A stretch of 17,816 nucleotides of DNA from CAZEDU01 sp964511185 (GTDB lineage Bacteria; Myxococcota; Myxococcia; Myxococcales; Myxococcaceae): positions 1 through 17,816 of the forward strand of contig CAZEDU010000105.1 of the NCBI GenBank assembly GCA_964511185.1, written 5' to 3'. Both the position numbers and the translations under genes were made by a program. The notes under the pieces are model-generated. The model had not been told where the DNA came from. It saw only the letters and a list, made by a program, of their open reading frames with translations, and did not search any database. Every line of letters begins with the position of its first letter. Position 1 is the stretch's first letter. Positions 8,541-15,566 of this stretch are shown piece by piece.

Positions 8541-9143
8541 ATGGAACAGGACATCGAGCCCACGGAAGGCTCCCAGCCGGAGCCCTCCTCCGAGCCCGAC
8601 GCGGGCGCGGCAGAGCAGCTCCTCGGTGGCCTCCGGCAGATTCAGAAGATCATCGTCGAGCCCCGGGCGCGGGAGCTCGAGGTCGCGATCGCGGCCATCG
8701 AGGAGCGGCGCGGGAGGGACTTGACCGAGCTCAGGCGAGAGGTCGACCGCGCCGTTCACCGCTCCGACGACTTCATCAAGAGGGAGTCATCCTTGCTCGC
8801 CGAGCGGCTGACCGCCGAGCGGCGCGAGAGAGCGCGTGTCGTAGAAGAGCAGGCGCGTGCGCTCGACGCGCACGTCCGTCGGCTCGAAGAGCGGATCGGG
8901 CAGCTGGAGGAGCAGCTCGGCCAGGACAGCCGCGACTTGCGTCAGCTGATCTTGGATCAGCACAGGGAATACACCGACGAGCTGCGCGGCTGGCGCGACG
9001 ACATGGCGGTGGCCATCGCGCGCGAGCTGAGCGGGCTCAAGTCCGAGAAGGCCGATCGCTCGATGTTGGCCGAGCTGCTCGCCGAGGTCGGTGAGCGGCT
9101 CTCCGGCAGGCGGGTGGAGGCCCTGACCCCCCTGACCCATTGA
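8541..9143 (+). CDS. Coiled-coil protein, first gene of the GTPase operon
   Basis: This 200-aa protein starts at ATG 8541 with a good ribosome binding site (GGAGGGAG, about 8529-8536). Residues 1-25 are acidic and Pro/Ser/Glu-rich, probably disordered. Residues 35 to about 160 are heptad-like, highly charged coiled coil (RRLEERIGQLEEQLGQDSRD). The C-terminal segment LKSEKADRSMLAELLAEVGE looks like a distinct conserved helical tail. No signal peptide or membrane segment is seen, so it is probably cytoplasmic. It lies nine bases before the OmpA-like gene and in the same operon, suggesting an adaptor or scaffold for the membrane protein or the GTPase. From memory, similar coiled-coil proteins sit beside OmpA-like and GTPase genes in cyanobacteria; this needs a search. 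No enzymatic function is visible. Confidence 0.85.
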   Translation: MEQDIEPTEGSQPEPSSEPDAGAAEQLLGGLRQIQKIIVEPRARELEVAIAAIEERRGRDLTELRREVDRAVHRSDDFIKRESSLLAERLTAERRERARVVEEQARALDAHVRRLEERIGQLEEQLGQDSRDLRQLILDQHREYTDELRGWRDDMAVAIARELSGLKSEKADRSMLAELLAEVGERLSGRRVEALTPLTH

Positions 9144-9152
9144 AAGCCACGC

Positions 9153-10640
9153 ATGCGCGAGCCGACCTTGCCCGACGATGAGGAGCTGCTCGAGCAGCTC
9201 CGCGCGCAGCTGCTCTCGAACGAGCGGCGGCGCTTGGCGCGCCTGGAGGCGCAGCTCGACCCGTCGCAGGTCGCCGCGCGCTTGGCGGACCACCTGCCGC
9301 GCGCGGTGAAGCTCTGCACCGAGAAGGACCAAAAGCTCTCCTGGGCGCTGCAGCCGGCGCTCGAGAGCGCGATTCGGGAGACGGTGCGCAAGCGCCGCGA
9401 GGAGCTCGCCGACGCCATCTACCCCATCATCGGTCCGTCCATCTCGCGCGCGCTGAAGAAGATCATCGCCGAGATGCTGCAGCGGCTGAACGAGGTGCTC
9501 AGCAGGCGGTTTTCGATCGAGAGCATTCGCTGGCGGTTGGAGGCGAAGCGCACCGGACGGCCGTTCACCGAGGTGGCGCTGCTTCGGACGCTCGTCTACC
9601 GCGTCGAGCGGGTGCTGTGGATAGACCGCGCCAGCGGGCTCTTGCTGTGCCACGTGACGAGCTTCGATGTCCCTGACGAGGAGCCCGCGCGCCTCTCGGC
9701 GTTGCTCGCCGCGCTCAATGCGTTCTCGCGCGAGGCGCTCGGCGCGCGGCAGGGCCTCGAGCGACTCGAGGTGGGTGACCGGTCCGTGTGGATCGAGAGC
9801 AGCTCGAGGACCCTCATCGCCGCGGTGGTGCGTGGCAATCCGCCCGTCGCGTTCTCGGATACGTTGCGCGGCGCGCTCGAGCAGTCGCAGCTCGAGCTCG
9901 CCGAGGCGCTGGACGCGTTCGAGGGGGACGTGGCGCCGTTCGAGCGCGCGCGCCCGCTCCTGGCCGAATGCCTGAAGCAGGAGACGCTGGCGCCCTCCCA
10001 TCGGCGCGCGCAGCGCCTCGGCGTGGCGCTGCTCGCGGTGCTTTGGTTGCTGGTGGGTGGCGTGATGGTGTGGCTCGTCGCGTCCGTGCGGAGCTTCGAG
10101 CGGTCCGTCGCGGCGCTGCGCGCCGAGCCGGGGCTGGTGGTGATCTCGGCGAAGCGCCGCTGGGGCGCCGACCGCGTCGAAGGGTTGCGCGATCCGCTCG
10201 CGCGGAGCCCCGAGGCGGTGCTGCGCGCCCACGGCGTCGACCCCGGTGACATCGAGACCAGGTTCGAGCCCTACCAATCGCTCGAGCCGTTGTTGGTGGC
10301 GCGGCGAAGCGCCGCGCGCCTGGAGCAGCTGGTCGAGCCCTTTCCCCCCCAGGGCACGGAGATCTCGCCGCGGTTTGCCCTCGAGGCCGCCGAGGCGGCC
10401 CGCGCGTTCTTCGCGGCGGCGGATCAGGCCGGCTTGCGCGCGTCGTTGATCGTCCGGGGCAGCTCCGACGACGCCGGACCGCCGGAGCTGAACGCCTCGC
10501 TCGCCTGGGACCGCGCGGAAGGTGCGCGGCAGGCCCTCCTCGCCGAAGGTCTGCCGCCCGACCGCATCGTCGCGCAGCCCGACCCGGATGGCGGCCGCCG
10601 CGAGGTGCGGCTCGAGCCGAAGTGGGAGGGCGCGCCGTGA
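9153..10640 (+). CDS. Membrane-anchored OmpA-family protein with a large cytoplasmic, roadblock-like region
   Basis: This 495-aa protein starts at ATG 9153 with only a weak ribosome binding site, nine bases after the previous stop. Residues 1-140 are helical and charged, with DAIYPIIGPSISRALKKII near 88-105. Residues about 145-255 (YRVERVLWIDRASGLLLCHV to LIAAVVRGNPP) alternate strands and helices in a way that resembles the Roadblock/LC7 fold. One membrane segment lies at about 289-311. After it come a BON-like stretch (about 327-375) and an OmpA C-terminal-like domain (about 395-488: GTEISPRFALEAAEAARAFF, LIVRGSSDDAG, WDRAEGARQALLAEGLPPDRI), a fold that usually binds peptidoglycan. Predicted topology is cytoplasmic N-terminus and periplasmic C-terminus. 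Its stop overlaps the GTG of the GTPase gene, so the two products are probably made in matched amounts. Confidence 0.85.
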   Translation: MREPTLPDDEELLEQLRAQLLSNERRRLARLEAQLDPSQVAARLADHLPRAVKLCTEKDQKLSWALQPALESAIRETVRKRREELADAIYPIIGPSISRALKKIIAEMLQRLNEVLSRRFSIESIRWRLEAKRTGRPFTEVALLRTLVYRVERVLWIDRASGLLLCHVTSFDVPDEEPARLSALLAALNAFSREALGARQGLERLEVGDRSVWIESSSRTLIAAVVRGNPPVAFSDTLRGALEQSQLELAEALDAFEGDVAPFERARPLLAECLKQETLAPSHRRAQRLGVALLAVLWLLVGGVMVWLVASVRSFERSVAALRAEPGLVVISAKRRWGADRVEGLRDPLARSPEAVLRAHGVDPGDIETRFEPYQSLEPLLVARRSAARLEQLVEPFPPQGTEISPRFALEAAEAARAFFAAADQAGLRASLIVRGSSDDAGPPELNASLAWDRAEGARQALLAEGLPPDRIVAQPDPDGGRREVRLEPKWEGAP

Positions 10641-11164
10641 TTCGAAAGAAGGTCACGCTCCTGGGCGCCAGCGCGGTGGGCAAGACGAGCCTCGTCCGTC
10701 GGTACGTTCACGGGCGGTTCTCCGACATCTACCGGACGACCATCGGGGTGCAGATCCACAGCAAGCGCGTCGAATGGAGCGGGGGCCCCGTCGAACTCCT
10801 GCTGTGGGACTTGGAGGGCGAGGACGCCTTCGCCCAGGTGCAGCTCAGCTACCTGGGAGGGACCTCCGCGTACCTGCTCGTGGCCGACGGCACGCGCGCC
10901 GCCACGCTCGACGCCGCGCTGGAGATCGACGAACGGGTGAGGCGCGCGCTGGGCGAGCTGCCTCGGACGGTGGTCATCAACAAGCTCGACCTGTTCGAGC
11001 AGTGGGAGGTGTCCGACCGCGACATTCGCCGGCTGTTGGCGCGCGGCATCGACGTCCAGCGCTGCAGCGCGAAGAGCGGCGCCGGCGTGGAGGCGCTGTT
11101 CACCTCCCTGTTGTCCGCCGCCCTCGGCTCCCAGCGCGGGGTAGACCTGCCGGGGGCGCCGTGA
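10637..11164 (+). CDS. Ras/Rab-like small GTPase
   Basis: This 175-aa single-domain GTPase carries all five G motifs: G1 GASAVGKT (10-17), G2 Thr35 in YRTTIGV, G3 WDLEGED (57-63), G4 NKLD (115-118) and G5 SAK (144-146). The layout is Rab/Ras-like. The catalytic Gln61 of Ras corresponds to Glu62, and the G3 motif reads DLEGE instead of DTAGQ, so intrinsic hydrolysis may differ. There is no C-terminal prenylation cysteine. The GTG start at 10637 overlaps the upstream TGA and has a well-placed ribosome binding site (GGGAGGG, 10624-10630). A GTG at 10622 would add five residues but lacks this spacing. The stop overlaps the kinase GTG. Context suggests a switch between the OmpA-like membrane protein and the kinase. 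Confidence 0.93.
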   Translation: MIRKKVTLLGASAVGKTSLVRRYVHGRFSDIYRTTIGVQIHSKRVEWSGGPVELLLWDLEGEDAFAQVQLSYLGGTSAYLLVADGTRAATLDAALEIDERVRRALGELPRTVVINKLDLFEQWEVSDRDIRRLLARGIDVQRCSAKSGAGVEALFTSLLSAALGSQRGVDLPGAP

Positions 11165-12315
11165 GCGCGACGGATCAGCTCGAGCTGATGCTCGACTTGG
11201 TGGCAGGTCCGCTCCAGACGTTGGTGCTCGAGCGGCTGTCGGACGGCGCGTTCCGCCAAGTCGGGAAGGCGCCCGGCTGGATGGCCGAGCTCGTCGAAGG
11301 GGAGGGCTGGGAGCCACGCTCGGCGTTCCCGTTTCTGCAGACCTTCCTCGAGCAGGCGGAGGCCGTCTGGAGCGGACAGGACGGCGCGTTCTGCCGCTCG
11401 GGTTTCTGGACCCAACCTTGTGCCAGAGAGCGGCTGTTGCACTTGACCGCGCGCGCGGTGCGCCTGGGCGGCGCGTCGCTCTTGCTCATCGTGCGCGACG
11501 AGGACTCGTACCGCGACCACCAGCTGCTCGCGCAGCGCGGCCGCGAGCACGGGCTCGCGCTGGAGCAGCTGCGCCAGGAGGTTCAGAAGAAGGAAATTCT
11601 CGTGCACGCCATCGTTCATGACCTGGCGGTGCCGATCAACGCGGTCACCGGCACGCTCGGGCTGATCGAGGAGGCACCCGAGCGGCTGCCGCCCGAGCTG
11701 TTCAAGCTGGTGGAGGCTGCCTCGCGCGCGTCGCACCGCCAGGCCCAGCTGGTGCGGCAGATCCTCGACGCGTTCTCGGCCGAGCACGAAGAGCTGGCCC
11801 AGGTCGAGCGCAGCTGGTCGAAGGCGCCCGACGTGCAGCGGGCGGTGATGGCGGCGCTCGAGCTGGTGGAGCCGCAGGCGCGCAGGCAGGGCGTGCGCTT
11901 GCGCGTCGATTGTGCGGCCGGGGCGGACCACCGCGTGGTCGCGGAGGCGTCGCGGCTGGAGCGCGTGTTGGTGAACCTGCTGGAGAACGCCATCCGCTTC
12001 AGCCCGCGCGGGAAGGAGGTGCGGGTCGCGCTCCAGCCGCAAGACGAAGCGCTCATCGCCCTGGTGGACGACGAAGGGCCCGGCGTGCCCGATGCGCTCA
12101 AGCCCAGGCTGTTCGAGAAGTTCGTGCAAGGGCGGGGGCGCACCGGCCGCGTCGGCCTGGGGCTCTACTTCTGCGCGATGATGATGCACCGGTGGGGCGG
12201 AGCGATCGCCGTCGAGCGCGCCCCGTCGGGGGGCGCGCGCTTTCGGCTGCGCTTCTTACGGCCGCAGCTCGGCGCTCCCGCTCATGGCCATTCGCTGGTC
12301 GATCCTCGCCAGTAG
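11161..12315 (+). CDS. Soluble sensor histidine kinase
   Basis: This 384-aa kinase starts at GTG 11161, overlapping the GTPase stop (GTGA). Residues 1 to about 120 form an alpha/beta input domain with PAS/GAF-like character (LVLERLSDGAFRQVGKAPGW, then LGGASLLLIVRDED). A short helix (120-145) leads to the HisKA domain with phospho-acceptor His153 in AIVHDLAVPINAV. The HATPase domain has N box LVNLLENAIRF (Asn276), G1 VDDEGPGVPD (302-311), F box LFEKFVQG and G2 GLGL (332-335). No membrane segment is present, so the signal must come from a cytoplasmic partner, plausibly the GTPase or the OmpA-like protein encoded upstream. The last 60 bases overlap the 3' end of the convergent tandem-receiver gene, its likely phosphotransfer partner. 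Confidence 0.93.
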   Translation: MSATDQLELMLDLVAGPLQTLVLERLSDGAFRQVGKAPGWMAELVEGEGWEPRSAFPFLQTFLEQAEAVWSGQDGAFCRSGFWTQPCARERLLHLTARAVRLGGASLLLIVRDEDSYRDHQLLAQRGREHGLALEQLRQEVQKKEILVHAIVHDLAVPINAVTGTLGLIEEAPERLPPELFKLVEAASRASHRQAQLVRQILDAFSAEHEELAQVERSWSKAPDVQRAVMAALELVEPQARRQGVRLRVDCAAGADHRVVAEASRLERVLVNLLENAIRFSPRGKEVRVALQPQDEALIALVDDEGPGVPDALKPRLFEKFVQGRGRTGRVGLGLYFCAMMMHRWGGAIAVERAPSGGARFRLRFLRPQLGAPAHGHSLVDPRQ

Positions 12316-12993
12316 CCAGTCGACGAACGTGTCCTTCGTCATCACCTGCTCGATCTGCAGCTCGGCCCATATCGGCAGGCGCGCCGCCGCGCGATCGCCC
12401 GTCTGCACCAGGATGGGCAGCTCGCGCAAAGCGGGGTCCTGCCGGACGCGTCGCACCAGCTCTCGCCCGTCCATCACCGGCATGCGCACGTCGGTGATGA
12501 GCAGCGCGACGTCGTGTGTCTTGAGCAACGCGAGCGCTTCGGCGCCGTCTTTCGCCTGCAGCACGTCGAACGACGGCTCGAGGATCGACGTAAAGGCAAA
12601 GCGCATCTCCGGGTCGTCGTCCGTCACCAGGATGGTCGGGTGGTCGCCCGCGCTGCTCAGCGCGCGCGTGACCGCCTCACGCAGCCGCCGCGGGGTGACG
12701 GGCTTGCGCAGAAAACCGGAGCAGCCTCGCAGCACCCCTTCCGCCGCGGCCGGCACGACCGTGACGAACATGAACGGGATGCCGTAGCGGGCGACCATGC
12801 GGCTGAACGCCCAGCCGTCCGTCTCGGGCATCAGGATATCGGCCAGCACCAGGTCGGGCAGCCAGTGGTCGAGCAGCGAGAGGGCCGATTGCGCGCTTGC
12901 CGCCAGTCGGACCTCATGGCCTGCCTCCCGCAGCGCGCTCTCCATCCAGGCGAGCGTGTCGTGGTTGTCGTCGACGATGAGCAGCCGTGCCAT
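12256..12993 (-). CDS. Tandem-receiver response regulator (REC-REC, no output domain)
   Basis: This 245-aa protein consists of two CheY-like receivers. REC1 (about 3-112) has acidic residues IVDDN, phospho-acceptor D52 (LADILMP), T78 and K97 (LRKP). REC2 (about 120-235) has VTDDD, D168 (ITDVRMPVMDG), T198 and K220 (MTKD). There is no DNA-binding or enzymatic output domain, so it probably works in a phosphorelay or by protein contact. The ATG at 12993-12991 has a strong ribosome binding site, GGGAGG (13002-13007), which lies in one arm of an inverted repeat. The gene begins about 48 bases after the 3' end of rnpB on the same strand and overlaps the convergent kinase gene by 60 bases, making that kinase the obvious candidate partner. 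Confidence 0.93.
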   Translation of the reverse strand: MARLLIVDDNHDTLAWMESALREAGHEVRLAASAQSALSLLDHWLPDLVLADILMPETDGWAFSRMVARYGIPFMFVTVVPAAAEGVLRGCSGFLRKPVTPRRLREAVTRALSSAGDHPTILVTDDDPEMRFAFTSILEPSFDVLQAKDGAEALALLKTHDVALLITDVRMPVMDGRELVRRVRQDPALRELPILVQTGDRAAARLPIWAELQIEQVMTKDTFVDWLLARIDQRMAMSGSAELRP

Positions 12994-12999
12994 GCTTCG

Positions 13000-13038
13000 T
13001 TCCTCCCTCAGTCGGTAGGGTAAGAACGCTGGGAGGAA
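13000..13038 (-). promoter_or_regulatory. Inverted repeat that could hide the ribosome binding site of the tandem-receiver gene
   Basis: On the minus-strand transcript TTCCTCCC (13038-13031) is a perfect 8-base complement of GGGAGGAA (13007-13000), with a 23-base loop. The second arm contains the Shine-Dalgarno sequence eight bases before the ATG. The first arm lies just after the 3' end of rnpB. No T-tract follows, so it is not an intrinsic terminator. The complementarity is directly visible; a regulatory role is inference. Confidence 0.45.
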
Positions 13039-13040
13039 AG

Positions 13041-13447
<407 letters not shown>

Positions 13448-13454
13448 ACGAAGG

Positions 13455-13483
13455 CTATAACCCGCTCCACCGAGCGGTGTCAT
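13455..13483 (-). promoter_or_regulatory. Promoter of rnpB (sigma70-type)
   Basis: Read on the minus strand: -35 ATGACA (13483-13478), a 17-base spacer, and -10 TTATAG (13460-13455), which ends eight bases before the first base of the P1 helix (13446). Spacing and position fit a housekeeping promoter for a stable RNA. The spacer contains a perfect inverted repeat CCGCTC-GGTG-GAGCGG (13477-13462). Confidence 0.7.
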
Positions 13484-13485
13484 CC

Positions 13486-13508
13486 GACCTGCTGCGCAGC
13501 GTGAGGTC
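13486..13508 (-). terminator. Possible hairpin after the M15 peptidase gene
   Basis: Just after the stop of the M15 gene (minus strand), GACCT (13508-13504) and AGGTC (13490-13486) form a 5-bp stem around a loop containing the 10-base palindrome GCTGCGCAGC (13500-13491). There is no T-tract, so intrinsic termination is uncertain; it could also be an upstream element of the rnpB promoter. Confidence 0.2.
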
Positions 13509-13516
13509 TGGTTCGA

Positions 13517-14182
13517 TCAGCGCCGGTACGTCCAGTGCCAGAACTCACCGCGCACGTCGTTGACGAACCCGAACTTGCGCGCGTTCTGGCTGAGCCAGCG
13601 ATACGCGCGCGTGCCGTAGCCGCCGATGTTGCCGATGTCCATCGACAGCCCTTGCTGGTGGTTGGAGTGGCCCGGCGGCGCGGCGCGGCCTGAGCCGTAA
13701 CGACGGTAGAGGACTTGCTGCTGGTAGTGCGTTCGGAAGCCGCTGGTGTGGGTCAGACGAACGCCGGCCCGCCGCGCGGCGCGGATCATCGCCAGGTACC
13801 GCGGCGCCACGTGCGCCGCGAGGTACTGCCCGCCGCCGACCGGTACCACCTTGATTCGACGCGGGCGGCCGCGGTGGTACGCGATCGCGGACTTGGCGCG
13901 AAGCGCCGGCTTCTTGAGCAGGTTCACGCCGGGGGGCGGCGCTTTCAAACCGAGCAGCGCGGCCCAGGTCTGTTGTCCGACCTTGCCGTCGACCTTGAGC
14001 CCGCGCGCGAGCTGAAAGCGCTTCACCGTCGCGACCAAGGCGCGGTCGAAGACGCCGTCGATCTTCGGCACGTTCAGCTTGTTTTTGCGCAGCAGCTGCT
14101 CGAGCTTTCGTACTGGTTGGCCCTTCGCGCCCAGTTGGAGGGCGGGGTGCCGGCGCAGGGTCGCCCGAATCGATGAAGCCAT
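13517..14182 (-). CDS. Peptidoglycan-binding + M15 (VanY-type) D-Ala-D-Ala peptidase
   Basis: This 221-aa protein combines an N-terminal PG_binding_1 domain (about 14-78: LQLGAKGQPVRKLEQLL, KIDGVFDRALVATVKRFQ, GKVGQQTWAALLG) with an M15 zinc peptidase (about 125-218). The zinc and catalytic residues are visible: H175 and D182 in SNHQQGLSMDIG and E213/H216 in EFWHW, with SGFRTHYQQQVLY before them. Such enzymes cleave the stem peptide of the cell wall. I chose ATG 14182-14180 because GAGAGG lies just upstream; the open frame continues to 14338 but would run across the start of the divergent CorC-type gene. No signal peptide is visible from this start, so export is unexplained. The architecture also occurs in phage-type endolysins, but no phage genes are nearby. 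Confidence 0.9.
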   Translation of the reverse strand: MASSIRATLRRHPALQLGAKGQPVRKLEQLLRKNKLNVPKIDGVFDRALVATVKRFQLARGLKVDGKVGQQTWAALLGLKAPPPGVNLLKKPALRAKSAIAYHRGRPRRIKVVPVGGGQYLAAHVAPRYLAMIRAARRAGVRLTHTSGFRTHYQQQVLYRRYGSGRAAPPGHSNHQQGLSMDIGNIGGYGTRAYRWLSQNARKFGFVNDVRGEFWHWTYRR

Positions 14183-14261
14183 GCATCCTCTCGAAGCAGC
14201 AAGGATTCCCCCAATGGTTTTCTGAAGCGGGCAAGAGAAAGTTTCCGTAAACCTTCCCTTC
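14183..14261. promoter_or_regulatory. Divergent intergenic region, M15 peptidase / CorC-type gene
   Basis: These 79 bases separate two divergent genes. On the minus side a ribosome binding site GAGAGG sits before ATG 14182. On the plus side no Shine-Dalgarno sequence precedes ATG 14262; the last bases are pyrimidine-rich (CCTTCCCTTC). No convincing -10/-35 pair is seen for either gene. Confidence 0.35.
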
Positions 14262-15560
14262 ATGTGGGTCGAGCTCCTCATCATCGTGCTTTTGATACTC
14301 GCCAATGGGGTGTTCGCCGGCGCCGAGCTGGCGGTCATCTCGATTCGAAAGACGCGCCTTCAAGAGCTGGTGGATCAAGGCAGCAGCCGCGCGCGCGACG
14401 TCCAAGTCCTTCGCACACAGCCGGAGCGGTTCCTCGCCACGGTGCAGATCGGCATCACCGTGGTCGGCGCGACGGCGAGCGCGTTCGGTGGCGCTTCGCT
14501 CGCACAGCACTTGGTCGAGCCGCTGCGGCGCATGGGGCTCGAGCGCTCCGCGGAAGGCGCGGCGTTCGCGCTGGTCGTCGCCTTCGTCTCCTACCTCTCG
14601 CTCGTGCTCGGCGAGCTGGTGCCGAAGTCGCTCGCGCTCAAGTACAGCGAAGGGTACGGGCTCGTCGTCGCCAAGCCGCTGCGCGGGTTGTCGTGGCTCG
14701 GCCAGCCGCTCATCTGGCTGCTCACGCAGAGCTCGAACGTGGTGCTGAAGGCGTTCGGGGATCGCACCACGTTCACCGAGTCGCGCCTGTCGCCCGAAGA
14801 GCTGCAGCAGCTGGTCGAAGAAGCCGCGCGCGTGGGGACGCTCAACCCCAAGGCAGGCGAGATCGCCTCACGCGCCTTCGACTTGAACGACCTGCGCGTG
14901 TCCGAGGTGATGGTGCCGCGGCAAGCGATCGTCGCGCTCCCCAGCAGCGCGAACGCGGACGAGGTCAAGCAGCTGCTCCTCGAGCACGGCCACTCCCGCA
15001 TGCCGGTGTACGAGGGCACCGTCGACAACGTGGTGGGCTACGTCACCGCGAAGGACCTCTTGTCCCTGGTGTGGGAGCGCGCGCTCATCGTCTTGAACGA
15101 CGTGGTGCGGCCCGCCTACTTCGTGCCCGAGACCAAGCGCGCGGTCGAGGCGCTGCAAGAGCTGCAGGCCCAGCGCATCCAGCTCGCGATCGTCATCGAC
15201 GAGACGGGCGGGGTGTCGGGCCTGGTGACGGTAGAGGACTTGGTCGAAGAGGTCGTCGGCGACATCTTCGGCGAGCACGACCGCGTGCCCGAGACGATCC
15301 GGCGCGAGGGCAACGGCGCGTTCCTGATTCAGGCGACCACGCCGATCCGCGAGGTGAACCGTGCGCTCGCCACCGAGCTGCCCGAGGGTGAAGGCTTCAC
15401 CACGCTGGCGGGTTTGGTGCTGCGCGAGCTGGGGCGCATTCCCGGCGTGGGTACGCGGGTGGCGTTGCCGGACGGCTCCCACCTCGAGGTGGTCGACGCG
15501 TCGCCCCGACGTGTGCGGACGGTGCGTCTGTACAAGGCGGACGTTCGGAGGAAGACGTGA
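14262..15560 (+). CDS. HlyC/CorC-family membrane protein (CNNM + CBS pair + CorC_HlyC domain)
   Basis: This 432-aa protein has the full family layout. Residues 1 to about 180 form the CNNM (DUF21) membrane domain with about four hydrophobic segments: VELLIIVLLILANGVFAGAE, ATVQIGITVVGATASAFGG, FALVVAFVSYLSLVLGELVP and a re-entrant-like stretch near 145-165. Residues about 205-325 are two CBS domains (VMVPRQAIVALPSSANADEV; RIQLAIVIDETGGVSGLVTV). Residues about 340-425 are the CorC_HlyC transporter-associated domain (FLIQATTPIREVN, GFTTLAGLVLRELGRIP). Homologues act in Mg2+ export or homeostasis, with CBS domains sensing Mg-ATP; the old haemolysin label is probably misleading. There is no Shine-Dalgarno sequence before the ATG. 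It is followed six bases later by a small membrane protein gene, probably co-transcribed. Confidence 0.94.
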   Translation: MWVELLIIVLLILANGVFAGAELAVISIRKTRLQELVDQGSSRARDVQVLRTQPERFLATVQIGITVVGATASAFGGASLAQHLVEPLRRMGLERSAEGAAFALVVAFVSYLSLVLGELVPKSLALKYSEGYGLVVAKPLRGLSWLGQPLIWLLTQSSNVVLKAFGDRTTFTESRLSPEELQQLVEEAARVGTLNPKAGEIASRAFDLNDLRVSEVMVPRQAIVALPSSANADEVKQLLLEHGHSRMPVYEGTVDNVVGYVTAKDLLSLVWERALIVLNDVVRPAYFVPETKRAVEALQELQAQRIQLAIVIDETGGVSGLVTVEDLVEEVVGDIFGEHDRVPETIRREGNGAFLIQATTPIREVNRALATELPEGEGFTTLAGLVLRELGRIPGVGTRVALPDGSHLEVVDASPRRVRTVRLYKADVRRKT

Positions 15561-15566
15561 GTCCGT

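Noticed and set aside
10637..11164. Small GTPase as MglA itself
   Set aside because: The G1 motif and switch regions are Rab-like (GASAVGKT, TTIGV), G3 is DLEGE, the protein is shorter than MglA, and no separate mglB gene precedes it.
13000..13038. The 8-bp inverted repeat as an intrinsic terminator of rnpB
   Set aside because: No T-tract follows on the minus strand, the loop is long (23 bases), and the second arm is the ribosome binding site of the next gene.
14183..14338. Longer form of the M15 peptidase starting at 14338
   Set aside because: It would overlap the start of the divergent CorC-type gene, adds no signal peptide or domain, and lacks a better ribosome binding site than ATG 14182.
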